A DNA stretch of 64,000 nt. Origin: Megaustenia siamemsis. Lineage: Eukaryota > Mollusca > Gastropoda > Stylommatophora > Ariophantidae. How positions within the stretch are numbered: the stretch's first letter is position 1; the number at the start of each line of letters is the position of its first letter. Location: positions 97,834,202 through 97,898,201 of the forward strand of contig JAVIAB010000124.1 in assembly GCA_032433765.1 (NCBI GenBank), written 5' to 3'. The position numbers were made by a program, and so were the translations under genes. The notes beneath the pieces were generated by a model. The model made no database searches. It was not told the DNA's origin and saw only the letters and a program-made list of their open reading frames with translations. Of this stretch, positions 10,145 through 20,934 are shown one piece after another.

Positions 10145-11690
10145 GGGTCTCTCAGTAGTGAGATCCAATGTCTAACCCTCTGGGGAGTGAGAGCCAATGT
10201 CTAACCCTCTCTGGATTGAGAGCCGATATCTAACCCTCTCTGGGTAGTGAGAGCCGACATATAACCCTCTCTTGGGAGTGAGAGCAGATATCTAACTCCT
10301 CTCTGGGGAGTGAGATCCAATGTCTAACCCTCTCTGGGTAGTGAGAGCCGATGTCTAACCCTCTCTGGGTAGTGAGATCCGTTGTCTAACCCTCTCTGGG
10401 GAGTGAGATCCGTTGTCTAACCCTCTCTGGGGAGTGAGATCCGAAATCTAACCGTATCTGGGTAGTGAGAGCCGAAATCTAACCGTATCTGGGTAGTGAG
10501 ATCCGATGTCTAACCATCCTAGGTAGTGAGAGCCGATATTTAACCGACTCTGGGTAGTGAGATCCGATGTCTAACCCTCTCTGGGTAGTGAGAGCAGACA
10601 TCTAGCCCTCTCTATGTAATGAGATCCGATGTCTAACCATCTCTGAGTAGTGGGATCCGATGTCTAATCATCTTTAGGCAGTGAGATCCGATGTCTAATT
10701 CTCTCTAGTTTGTGAGATCCGATGTCTAACCCCCTCTGAGTAATGAGATCCGTTGTCTAGCCATCTCTGGGTTGAGATCCGATATTTAACCCTCCCTCCA
10801 AGTGAGATCCGATATCTAACCATCTCTACGCAATGAGATATCTAACCATCTCTGGGTAGTGAGATGTGATGTCTAACCATCTCTGGGTAGTGAGATCCGA
10901 TATAACCATCTCTGGGTAGTGAGATCCGATATATAACCATCTCTGGGTAGCGAGATCCGATATATAACCATCTCTGGGTAGTGAGATCCGATATATAACC
11001 ATCTCTGGGTAGCGAGATCCGATATATAACCATCACTGGGTAGCGAGATCCGATATATAACCGTCACTGGGTAGCGAGATCCGATATATAACCATCTCTG
11101 GGTAGTGAGATCCGATATATAACCATCTCTGGGTAGCGAGATCCGATATATAACCATCACTGGGTAGTGAGATCCGATATATAACCATCACTGGGTAGCG
11201 AGATCCGATTTATAACCGTCACTGGGTAGCGAGATCCGATATATAACCGTCACTGGGTAGCGAGATCCGATATATAACCATCTCTGGGTAGTGAGATCCG
11301 ATATATAACCATCTCTGGGTAGCGAGATCCGATATATAACCATCACTGGGTAGTGAGATCCGATATATAACCGTCACTGGGTAGCGAGATCCGATATATA
11401 ACCATCTCTGGGTAGCGAGATCCGATATATAACCATCACTGGGTAGTGAGATCCGATATATAACCGTCACTGGGTAGCGAGATCCGATATATAACCAGCA
11501 CTGGGTAGCGAGATCCGATATATAACCATCTCTGGGTAGCGAGATCCGATATATAATCATCTCTGGGTAGCGATATCCGATATATAACCGTCTCTGGGTG
11601 GCGAAATCCGATGTATAACTGTCTCCAGGTAGCGAGATTCTATATATAACCGTCTCTGGGTAGCGAGATCCGATATATATACATCTCTAT
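10145..11690 (+). repeat. 31-bp minisatellite (about 50 copies) grown from SINE-5 tail
   Basis: Units run tctctgggtagtgagatcc then gatgtctaac on the left and gatatataac on the right. The left portion (to about 10860) is diverged and older-looking. The right portion alternates gtgagatcc/gcgagatcc units with high identity. The unexpanded 31-bp stretch tctcttgggtaattagatca plus gatgtctagcc occurs once at about 49249-49279. Confidence 0.9.
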
Positions 11691-11935
11691 ATTGCTCGCT
11701 TCTGAACCAAAGGATCCGGGTTCGATCCCCAGAAGTGATGAATTTTTTTTTTCAGACCGACAAGGCTCCAGGGTTCACCCAGTCTCCAAAAAATTGGTAC
11801 CAGAAATGTTTCTGGAAAGTAGAGGCAGCCTGGCGTGATACTGACCATATCAACCAAAACTGTGCCGTGGTCATAGGACAAATATGGTCACTAACGCCAT
11901 ATTCTCCATCCGCCTAGCAAGCCATGGAGGGAACC
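11691..11935 (+). mobile_element. SINE-1b (tRNA-derived SINE, diverged)
   Basis: Begins with a pol III B-box-like ggatccgggttcgatcccc, followed by the SINE-1 body landmarks gggttcacccag, tggtacc, ttctggaaagta and atatggtcactaacgccat. This is the same order as in the complete copy at 27285-27545. The A box is poorly preserved. Confidence 0.65.
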
Positions 11936-12465
11936 TTTAATTGTACGTTACTACCGTCTTTAACGAGATAGTACGGCCTCTATTCTCGGTCGTTCTGTCA
12001 TTTCCAGATTCCAATTTTGTCCCGATTTTAAGGAAAACGGTAATTTGTGCCCTCCCCCTTCAACCTCTTTAAAAAAAAAAACGACTTCTACATTTAATCT
12101 TTTATATTATATTTTTTTACATTTAAAGTGTTATTAAGTCTTTTTAAGTCTTAAATATTTATAAGATGTTGAAAGATTCAAATTTTGAAAATAAGATTAT
12201 TTCAATGAAGAAATGTTCATGGCATGATTAAGTCTAACATTTTGTACGAGTTCTGTCACTGTAGAATAATGGTATGTTCAAAATGTTTGTTTCATTAAAC
12301 TTTTACTTAATCCTGTTACTTTTTCATGAACAAAAAAATAATGCATAAAAAGCGAGATTTTCTGCCCTCTCGTTGTCCCTTTTCATCTCAAAGGAATCTG
12401 ACCGTGTCCGCTATATCATGAATATGGGACTCAGAGCTAAAGACTGGTGTCAACCCCACAACATT
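11936..12465. other. No feature recognised
   Basis: AT-rich spacer with no homology to other parts of the window and no credible open frame. Confidence 0.45.
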
Positions 12466-12885
12466 GGGAACTTTCGGTCAATATAGCGGATAGGAAACAC
12501 TGAAAAGTGTTTCTTGTTGCAGTCTCCTCATATTCAAAGTCCGGCTTGCTGCCTGAGCTACTGAGTTTAGTGCTCTGTGCACATTGTCAGCTGTGTTTTT
12601 CATCCAGATTGTGTTTCGATATTTCGATTGTTTACGCTGAATTATGATATCATATGATAAAAGACAGTTCTGTTCGTTCACATTTGGTGCCGCTTGACCT
12701 TATGTCTTTTGGCGTTTGCTGAAGCTGCTGTGTTGAGGACTGTAGCTGTATTTCTTTATTTTGATCCTTCAATGAGATGAGAAGTTATATCGGATGAGTA
12801 CACTTGCACGGGCGGTTGAGCAATTATGGATTTTAATTCGTTTGCAGTGATAGCCTTCGACTAACCATAACCATTACATTGGATG
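12466..12885 (+). repeat. Rep-X copy 1 (partial, diverged)
   Basis: Shares with 39338-40270 and 61169-62100 the ordered landmarks gcagtctcctcatattcaaa, gagctactgagtttagtgct, ttatgtcttttggcgttt, gggcggttgagcaattatgg and attttaattcgtttgcagtg, ending in accataaccatt. The 5' part is absent. Its left edge (ggtcaatatagcggatagg) resembles the copy at 52850 rather than the longer copies. Confidence 0.75.
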
Positions 12886-13254
12886 AGGGGGCAAGGTAGC
12901 TGGTAGCAATAGAGCTGGAGGCTGTCAGCGACTCATATCTGATGGTTTGGGCCAGGATCAGTGAACCAGAACCATCCAGACACTATCAAATTCTACTAGA
13001 TGTCTCTAGATTCTGACTAACCAGTCTAGTTCGATCAGTTTATATGGGATCGACGAGGCAGAACAACCCGGTGCTAAAAATATGACGTTCTGAAGTCGGA
13101 TGTGATGGAACAAAAGGCGCAAATAAAGTATAACACATCCACGGCAGTGTACCGTCGTTGCAATAACTGATGACGAAGAGGAATATAAATTCATTTTGTA
13201 GTCATCGAAGAAAGCCAGGAGAAAGAAAGATATTGTATCGAACAACCGAGACTG
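12886..13254. other. No feature recognised
   Basis: Spacer. The last 50 bases are rich in agaaag and resemble the array that follows. Confidence 0.4.
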
Positions 13255-14735
13255 AGTGGTCTAGAATAGAAAGATATTGGGTCTCACAACGGAGGACTGA
13301 GTGGTCTAGGAAAGAAAGATATTGGATCACAGAACGGAGGACTGGCTAGGCTAGGAAAGAAAGATATTGGATCACAGAACGGAGGACTGGCTGGTCTAGA
13401 ATAGAAAGATATTGGGTCACAGAACGGAGGACTGGCTGGTCTAGAATAGAAAGATATTGGGTCACAGAACGGAGGACTAGCTGGTCTAGAATAGAAAGAT
13501 ATTGGGTCACAGAACGGAGGACTAGCTGGTCTAGAATAGAAAGATATTGGGTCACAGAACGGAGGACTAGCTGGTCTAGAATAGAAAGATATTGGGTCAC
13601 AGAACGGAGGACTGGCTGGTCTAGAATAGAAAGATATTGGGTCACAGAACGGAGGACTAGCTGGTCTAGAATAGAAAGATATTGGGTCACAGAACGGAGG
13701 ACTAGCTGGTCTAGAATAGAAAGATATTGGGTCACAGAACGGAGGACTAGCTGGTCTAGAATAGAAAGATATTGGGTCACAGAACGGAGGACTAGCTGGT
13801 CTAGAATAGAAAGATATTGGGTCACAGAACGGAGGACTAGCTGGTCTAGAATAGAAAGATATTGGGTCACAGAACGGAGGACTAGCTGGTCTAGAATAGA
13901 AAGATATTGGGTCACAGAACGGAGGACTAGCTGGTCTAGAATAGAAAGATATTGGGTCACAGAACGGAGGATTGGTTAGTCTAGGAAAGAAAGATATTGG
14001 ACCACACAACGGAGGACTAGCTGGTCTAGAATAGAAAGATATTGGGTCACAGAACGGAGGACTAGCTGGTCTAGAATAGAAAGATATTGGGTCACAGAAC
14101 GGAGGACTCGCTAGTCTAGGAAAGAAAGATATTGGGTCACAGAACGGAGGACTCGCTAGTCTAGGAAAGAAAGATATTGGGTCACACAACGGAGGACTCG
14201 CTAGTCTAGGAAAGAAAGATATTGGGTCACAGAACGGAGGACTCGCTAGTCTAGGAAAGAAAGATATTGGGTCACAGAACGGAGGACTAGCTGGTCTAGG
14301 AAAGAAAGATATTGGGTCACAGAACGGAGGACTCGCTAGTCTAGGAAAGAAAGATATTGGGTCACAGAACGGAGGACTCGCTAGTCTAGGAAAGAAAGAT
14401 ATTGGGTCACAGAACGGAGGACTCGCTAGTCTAGGAAAGAAAGATATTGGGTCACAGAACGGAGGATTCGCTAGTCTAGGAAAGAAAGATATTGGGTCAC
14501 AGAACGGAGGACTCGTTAGTCTAGGAAAGAAAGATATTGGGTCACAGAACGGAGGACTCGTTAGTCTAGGAAAGAAAGATATTGGGTCACAGAACGGAGG
14601 ACTCGCTAGTCTAGGAAAGAAAGATATTGGGTCACAGAACGGAGGACTGGCTGGTCTAGAATAGAAAGATATTGGGTCACTCAAAGGAGGGCGGGGTGTT
14701 CTAGAAAAGAAAGACATTGGATCACTTTGTTTTCT
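13255..14735 (+). repeat. 45-bp minisatellite, about 33 copies
   Basis: Units contain agaaagatattgggtcacag then aacggaggact. Two subtypes are spatially segregated: ctggtctagaatag units at 13390-13960 and 14015-14080, and ctagtctaggaaag units at 14100-14640. Because 45 is a multiple of three and the minus strand lacks stops, a 477-codon frame spans 14717-13284 (repeat FYSRPASPPFCDPIS). It has no start context or composition that argues for a gene. No parent element was identified. Confidence 0.95.
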
Positions 14736-15304
14736 TTATCTTGTAATTTAATCAACGTCATTTAACATAAAAAAATCTTTTAAATTTGCTTTTCAATTTT
14801 TGGAGAATTGCAGAAACTTTAGTAAATTGAAGCCTTTAGTATAAGAAGAAGTACATTTGGCAAGGACTAAGAATTTACAAATTATCTTGCAAGAGCCAGC
14901 AAGACCCCATGGCCGTTTGGCCAAGTAATGTGCCCCACTCTTCTTTATTGGAAGTTACGCCACTGACTGACAATGACTAAATACCAGTCAACACAAATCT
15001 GCCATCTTGTGGAAATCGTTTACATTGTTCATCAAACTGCCGATAGGGGGCAGCATTATCATTATGGCGGTACCAATCTCCTGGTACATCCGCAACGGGG
15101 AGTGTTCATTATATTTGGCTGTCGAGGCGGCAGTTCATTGCAAACCGTGATGGCATCATCCATCAATCACGTGACTAACCTCAGCAAGTCTCTCTCCAGA
15201 TCGTTGCCTAGCAGTAACAGATTCTTCCCCGTTGACGGGTAGATTTTCAGCTTGTGTACGCTGCTACGGGTTTAGTTATACCTAAGCTAAAGTTAAATAT
15301 GGAT
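14736..15304. other. No gene recognised
   Basis: Spacer. An 89-codon open frame at 14973-15242 has no recognisable motif. Confidence 0.4.
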
Positions 15305-16030
15305 TAGATATGAATATCAAAAAGACTAAATCTATGATCATAAACAAAGAAAATACACAAAATCCTCAAGTGGATTTAACAATTGAAGGAATAGACCTGC
15401 AGACAGTTCAGAACTACAACTACCTTAGGCATACTATAACCAGTGATGGAAAATGTAAAACTGAAATAAACAAAAGAATAGGCGTGGCAAAAAGTAATTT
15501 TAATGTCATGAAAAATATACTAACATCAAAACAAAAAACACCAGGGCTAAAACTAAGAATAGCAAAATGGTATATTTTCTCAATATTCCTATATGGTGCA
15601 GAAACATGGACATTAGACAAGCAAACAGAATAGAGAATTGAAACCTTTGAAATGTGGATATATAGAAGAATAGGTAGAATTGGATGAAAGGAGAAGAAAA
15701 CAAACGATGAAGTCTTAAAACAAATAAAAATGAAAAGAGAACTACTAAACACAATCCAAACAAGACAAATTCGATTTTAGGGCCATGTTAAAAGAAAACA
15801 GCCTACTAAAAGTAATCTTGGAAGGGAAAATACAAGGTAAAAGAGGCGGAGCCAGACCAAGACTAACATGGACGAGTAAAGTCAAAAGATGGACAAATCA
15901 GCCTATGACAATCTGCACATCAAAGCAAGAGACAGAGCAGAATGGCGCTCCATGGCAGCCAACCTTCCTTGCGGAGATGGCGCTTGATGCTGATGAAGCT
16001 AAAGTTAAATCAATAAGTAAATTGAAAATA
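15305..16030 (+). mobile_element. RTE-C LINE 3' end
   Basis: The frame from 15310 encodes NIKKTKSMIINKEN, then NYNYLRHTITSDGKCKTEIN and LYGAETWTLDKQTE, with a stop at 15631-15633. The downstream frame resumes with FEMWIYRRIGRIG, VLKQIKMKRELLN and GHVKRKQ. These are the motif E, YGAETW and GHV stations of an RTE-type RT C terminus. Stops and frame breaks make it a pseudogene. The same family inserted at 30064-30397. Confidence 0.85.
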
Positions 16031-16689
16031 TAAACATCATTGGCAACAAAGAATAAACAACACGCTCTCAAACTCATATTTAAAACAAAGAAAGACAGAA
16101 AGAATCTTTTACACGTCCCGTGTTAGCGCCAAAATTATTGACCATTGAACCAATTTGGGGTAATGTGATCAGCACTATTTCATTGCTGTATTTCTTTGAA
16201 ACGACACATAACTGACTGTCTCAATCATGGCCAGTGAACCATAACTGATCTTGACCATATTCCATGTTCTTGTGATTGGGCTAGAGGCAGACTAATCAAG
16301 CGATTGAATGTAGAAGAGAAAAGTCAATCCAGTAATCAAAAATGCTTCAAATATAAAATCCTGTGCCGTAAAGCGTAGATTTCGCATATTGCTGTTAATC
16401 ATTATATAACGCAATTTATGGTATTTTAAGTTTCGGTGGTCTCCTATACCCCTTTTCTTCATATGTTTTTATTGTACCCCACTCTTAGGCATCTCACTCT
16501 TTCCGCCTTTTGAGTACCTGTTATTCTTCTGTTCTATTCTTTCTCCTTTGTGTTTGCACACTGACCTTGGTGTGTACTCTTCTGGTGATGTGGGCGTTAT
16601 GCTCACATTTCTACTCATATATGATTGTCCTCGCATGGGTGTGCACATGCATGAATGTGTTCATATGTATGGGTATTGGTATATATAGA
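16031..16689. other. No gene recognised
   Basis: Spacer. The 119-codon frame at 16510-16869 is low complexity and runs through a TA microsatellite into Rep-X, so it is not called. Confidence 0.4.
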
Positions 16690-16695
16690 TATGTA

Positions 16696-16722
16696 TGTAT
16701 ATATATATATATATATATACAT
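16696..16722 (+). repeat. (TA)n microsatellite
   Basis: A run of alternating ta adjoining the tail of Rep-X copy 2. Confidence 0.9.
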
Positions 16723-16737
16723 GCATGTATGTGTGTT

Positions 16738-17250
16738 ATTGGTTATTATTTATTGGTTATGGAAGGCCTCGGTATCACAGCAAACGAATTAAAATCCATA
16801 ACTGCTCAACCGCCCGTGCCAGCGGAATCATCCGAATTACTAACTCATCTCCCAAACAAAGAAAGGTAACTGTAGTCCCCATCGTAGCAGTCTCAGCACA
16901 CGCCAAAAGACATAAGGCGAAACCGCGCAGAAAGTGGACACAGCCAACTGTTCCCTGTCATACGATATCATCATTCATCGTAAACAAGCGGGATATCGAA
17001 GCAGGATCAAAACGGATGAGACACACAACTCACGGTGTGCACAAAGCACTTAACTCAGTAGCTCCTGCAACAAGCCGGACTTGGAATATGAGGAAACTGC
17101 AATAAGGAACACTTTTCAGACATAGCCTTCAATGGTTCCTGCCGCCTATCCACCATATACCATGGGAGTTCACATCCTCCCGAAAATGATGATCGTCATA
17201 GCACTTGATGATGTTAGGCCATCATTGATGACTCCAATTCCAAACGTATA
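16738..17250 (-). repeat. Rep-X copy 2, joined to the Cys-rich ORF
   Basis: Minus-strand copy of the Rep-X 3' region: ggttatggaaggcctcggt, gctcaaccgcccgtgcc, acgccaaaagacataagg and gtgcacaaagcacttaactc are the complements of stations in 39338-40270. In Rep-X orientation it lies directly downstream of, and partly overlaps, the C-terminal codons of the 17889-17170 frame, like a 3' UTR. It ends in a TTGGTTATT-type short repeat, the complement of the accaaata-like tails of the other copies. Confidence 0.7.
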
Positions 17251-17889
17251 GACACACAGTGGTGGTAAGTTATCATTTCCAATCCAACAGAAGCCACATG
17301 ACCTGTAGTTAGTAAAACCACAGAGAGAATATGATTTTGTGACCTTCACTGATTCACTCTTAGATGTGAATGTGTAGTTTACACAAGAGGAGAAGTTTTC
17401 AACTACAGTGATCCCATTTAAGGCAATTCTGGGATAGCAAGGCAAGTCTCCTTTATAGCAGCAGAACTTGATGTTCTCCGCTCCCTTCTTGTAGCTGCCG
17501 CCACACGATTTTGATGTCTCATTAACTTGGACATCATTCAAGAACAATGTCAGATTAACATTCCATAGATATGGCTCTGCTGATGAAATGCTTGGTGCAA
17601 CAGTTGTATCAATCATACTGGAGGCTCCTGGTCTGTGGTCATTAATATCACAGACGGCACATGATGTTGTTATATTCAGTGTTTCTTTCTGGGGTGTAAA
17701 TATGTGGCACACACATGGAGAGTGGTTTGTGGTCACAGTAATCCCATTAAAGGCAATTCTAGGGTAGCATGGCATAGCTGTTTCAGAACAGCACAATCCT
17801 GTGATGTTTTCTGTGTTCAATATAAAGCTGCTGCTGCTACACAATCCTGACCAATTATAGGTGTGGACATTATTCACTTGCAATGACAA
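17170..17889 (-). CDS. Cys-rich two-domain extracellular protein fragment (exon-like)
   Basis: Open frame of about 239 codons that is not part of any recognised transposase or RT. It holds two tandem copies of a domain of about 100 residues. Each domain contains the signature CC......PCYPRIA[F/L]NGITV, then N.S.CV..[I/T]FT and a further cysteine (domain 1 about residues 15-75, domain 2 about 120-195). Several N-glycosylation sequons (NWS, NIT, NHS, NLT, NET, NFS, NYT) fit a secreted or cell-surface ectodomain. The minus-strand frame stays open upstream past the TTG at 17889 into an AC microsatellite. A possible splice acceptor (gattcgcttccag) lies about 20 nt upstream, so this looks like an exon rather than a whole gene. 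The final residues CVYTFGIGVINDGL recur in Rep-X copies at 39740 and 61585. The family is not recognised. The frame could be a live exon or a retrocopy. Confidence 0.45.
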   Translation of the reverse strand: MSLQVNNVHTYNWSGLCSSSSFILNTENITGLCCSETAMPCYPRIAFNGITVTTNHSPCVCHIFTPQKETLNITTSCAVCDINDHRPGASSMIDTTVAPSISSAEPYLWNVNLTLFLNDVQVNETSKSCGGSYKKGAENIKFCCYKGDLPCYPRIALNGITVVENFSSCVNYTFTSKSESVKVTKSYSLCGFTNYRSCGFCWIGNDNLPPLCVYTFGIGVINDGLTSSSAMTIIIFGRM

Positions 17890-17933
17890 AACTGCTTTGT
17901 TTACATCATAAACCTCTGGAAGCGAATCATTTA

Positions 17934-18115
17934 TGTATGTGTGTGTGTGTATATGTATATAAATATGTGTGTGTGTATATATATATATATATATGTATAT
18001 GTGTGTATATATATATATGTATATATGTATATATGTATATATATATATATGTATATATAGATATGTATAGGTATGTGCATATCTGTTTATAGGTGTTTAT
18101 ATGTATATACGCATC
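17934..18115 (+). repeat. TG/TA microsatellite cluster
   Basis: gtgtgtgt followed by atatatatgtatat runs. The short open frame across it is meaningless. Confidence 0.95.
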
Positions 18116-18349
18116 TGTGGGTGTGTGTATACATGTATTTGTGGGCCCTTAGATACTTTTAGACATTGTCAGTGTCTTTGCAGCCGAGGTAACCTAGTCA
18201 GCGTTCCTCCCACTCCCATATTTTTAGAACCTTCACACGTTCTTGATCAGCAGGGTATAATTACAGCTACATCCGTGTGACTCTCTCTTTCCCATTCTGA
18301 CCACGGTCCACGACACAGGGAAGTCATTTTTCTTTTCTCTAAAACCAGT

Positions 18350-18560
18350 TTCGATTATTTTGTTTTGGATGTTTCATTACTAGTTAGCTATGTAGTATTA
18401 GTTTTATTTACTGATATATATGTGTATGCGTGTTGTTTATTTGTTCCTACTGAAGGCCTATTGAGCCGAAACGTCGTTCAAATCTGTGTCGTCTATCAAT
18501 CACGTAAAGCTTTTACCCTACCATTTTTTTTATATTTTATTTCCAATTCTTCCTTTTATT
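18350..18560 (+). mobile_element. SINE-4 tail-like element
   Basis: Contains actgaaggcctattgagccg, aaacgtcgttc, atcacgtaaagctttta and a T-rich end. The same order occurs at 5690-5795 and in each arm of 63416-63545. Confidence 0.55.
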
Positions 18561-18605
18561 TTAAGTTGCTTGAGACGGAGTAATGGTAGGATGAAAACAG
18601 AAGAG

Positions 18606-18662
18606 AAAGAACCCCCCCCCAGTCCCCCCCCCACCCCCCCCCCCCACCCCCACCCCCCACGC
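18606..18662 (+). repeat. C-rich low-complexity tract
   Basis: Runs of 5-10 C broken by single A, AGT or T. Confidence 0.95.
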
Positions 18663-18959
18663 CCAGTGCCCGCCACAATGGACGAAGACTTAATTTGAAT
18701 ATTTCGATTAAAAGAAAAGCAACACAAATATTGAACGAAGAACAATAAAACTAAAATGTCTCAAGGAGTGAATCGCTTCAATAGCAACATGTGGTTTTGA
18801 ATCGTGGGCAAATTTACAAACAGAAAGAAAGAAAATAGATTTTTTTTAAAAACAAAATACTGCTGAAAAAATCTTCAGTTATCTTGGATAATGAAAAAGA
18901 GCAATGAAGACATATTAAAATATTGTAAAACAATTGGCTTTTAAAAACAATTCTACACA

Positions 18960-19200
18960 GGGAATTACAATACAATGGCTTCATCAAAAGACACAGCTGG
19001 GATAATAATAATGAAATACACGGATCCTGGGCGATGCATCAGGGGCAAACCAAGAAGAAGGTTGTTTCAGGACATCAAAAAGGCCCTGAACATTTCTATA
19101 GAAGAAGTGGGTGAACTTGCTAGAGACAGAGTTTCTAGCACACGAGCTGTAATAAATGCAACGTTCTTCAAAGAACATTCCAGCCGATGATCACGAGCCC
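18960..19200 (+). pseudogene. LINE RT C-terminal fragment
   Basis: The frame 18975-19190 contains GRCIRGKPRRRLFQDIKKAL and SIEEVGELARDRV. This is the GkRxRGRPrxRWxDdi...aelArDR ending of RTE-type LINE proteins. Only the last about 60 residues are present. The subfamily differs from RTE-A to RTE-E. Confidence 0.6.
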
Positions 19201-19329
19201 AGCGAACACTTTAAACAGCGTAAATACAGTAAACGAATTCCAATACACATTGTGACGTAAAGAAAACATTGTGTTAGATTGGGCACTATTCCGTGACCTT
19301 CTGAACATTCTCTATTAATATGGTCAGCA

Positions 19330-19575
19330 TCACGTTGGGCCGTGTACGGCCTCTAAAGAATATCTCTGGTCCACAAAATCACCATCAAGATAAAAATCAC
19401 TGCTGGTTGATTTAATTTCAAATTGAAATTTTAGTTCAGTCTTTAAAAAAACGTTGGGGAAACTAAAGAAGACAAATAAACAGATTACTACATTTTGTTC
19501 AATCTTAACGAGGACATCTTTGTCAGGGAATCCGTTGTCTATTGAAACACACGTCACAAATACACACATCAACAC
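19330..19575 (-). CDS. Unassigned short ORF, possible exon
   Basis: An 81-codon minus-strand frame starting MLMCVFVTCVSIDNGFPDKD, a plausible short signal sequence. A polypyrimidine stretch and acceptor (tttgtcttctttag) lies inside the frame and could mark an exon beginning FPNVFLKTELKFQFEIKSTS. It sits between the EGF-type fragment and the Cys-rich ORF on the same strand, so all three might belong to one decayed gene. No family is recognised and this may be chance. Confidence 0.2.
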   Translation of the reverse strand: MLMCVFVTCVSIDNGFPDKDVLVKIEQNVVICLFVFFSFPNVFLKTELKFQFEIKSTSSDFYLDGDFVDQRYSLEAVHGPT

Positions 19576-19856
19576 AAAATAATTTTCTTATGTAATTAAT
19601 GTCTTGTGTTAGCGATATTTTAGTGAATAAACACATCTGGGATTAAATATTTCAGGTGTTGAAATATGTGACACTGTCTAGTTCTAATGTGAAATATGTC
19701 AATTATACACACACAAAAATGAATGAAATTGACGTTATAACTTAACAAACAATAATTTGAATGTGCCATTACAGAAGCACAATTATTTTAATCAAATGAG
19801 TGAAGAATTAAGAAGACAACTAATAATCATTGACAAACGACTATTACGCTGCTGTG

Positions 19857-20110
19857 ATTTGACAGTCAAGAGAAAGCGGCTGCTGGGATTTGACAGTCAA
19901 GAGAAAGCTGCTGCTGGGATTTGACAGTCAAGAGAAAGCTGCTGCTGGGATTTGACAGTCAAGAGAGAGCTGCTGCTGGGATTTGACAGTCAAGAGAAAG
20001 CTGCTGCAGGGATTTGACAGTCAAGAGAAAGCTGCTGCAGGGATTTGACAGTCAAGAGAAAGCTGCTGCTGGGATTTGACAGTCAAGAGAAAGCTGCTGC
20101 TGGGATTTGA
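19857..20110 (+). repeat. 31-bp minisatellite, 8 copies
   Basis: Unit contains gggatttgacagtcaagaga then aagctgctgct. Copies are nearly identical. The right edge continues as gggatttgaatctcgacag, which resembles a tRNA B box, so a SINE origin is possible but unproven. Confidence 0.95.
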
Positions 20111-20934
20111 ATCTCGACAGTGTGGTGAACAAACGAGTGCACAAATCACCTACCCACCTTTTTTTGTATAAATAAAAAAGTTCACTACTTAATATTTGAA
20201 CTTTCTTATCTAAAATTTATTTCATTCGCGCCGCACGGAATACAACGGTATTCAACCGACCATCTGCCGCTTTAGTGACATCCCTTGTTTATTGGAATGA
20301 TAAAAAAAAATGTAGAACTATAAACGCTTATAAATCAAGCACACAGTTTCTCGACGTTCATTCCCTCGCCACGTCCTCCATTCCTCCAAGCGGTGAGCAC
20401 ATAAAAAAGGGTCCATGTTATTCTTTACTTGATGACCGGCAGATCGCCAAGGGGCATGTAACTCAACGCCCTGTTTAATTAGAAAAGTGGGAACGGAGCT
20501 AATGTGCTTCCACTGTTGAATGGCTCACTTTCTCAAGACACTTCTATTTCCAATTACCATCCATTCTAATATCTGTTACAACCCCTTTATTTCCGCACAT
20601 TTCTGCAGAATCTAATTGCCAACTCCCAGATTGAAAACACAAAAAAAAACTGTTTTGTTCAAAATACTGTCTTATCAATCAGGACACTCGCACTGGCGGA
20701 AAAATAAACTGGTCTTCTTGCATGTATTGAGTCAATATTGCGTTAAGATTATGAGAGGCTGGCAGAAGACAAACAGGAGGATCAATTCTCAAGACAATGA
20801 TGCTCTTTGTTTGAAGGAAGCGCCAGCTGATTTGGAAATAAAAACGGGTACAGATTACGATGGTTTCTATAAAGTATATTTTTCAAAGAAATGAATTACA
20901 TTAGTTTAGCTCTTTCCAGATATATATATCTGGG
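20111..20934. other. No gene recognised
   Basis: Spacer. The open frames 20275-20478 and 20616-20894 lack recognisable motifs. Confidence 0.4.

Noticed and set aside
13200..13300. Harbinger-type transposase N terminus (KKARRKK, RYW) as parent of the 45-bp array
   Set aside because: The resemblance is limited to a few basic and aromatic residues in shifting frames.
13284..14717. 477-codon open frame, minus strand, Pro/Phe/Ser-rich 15-residue repeats
   Set aside because: It lies wholly within a 45-bp tandem array. A second frame is also open, and there are no start, splice or codon-bias signals. It is a by-product of the period.
16510..17105. Basic protein gene reading through Rep-X (HAKRHKAKPRRK)
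   Set aside because: Similar frames occur in other Rep-X copies but are broken by stops and indels, and the orientation is opposite to the side with the Cys-rich coding segment.
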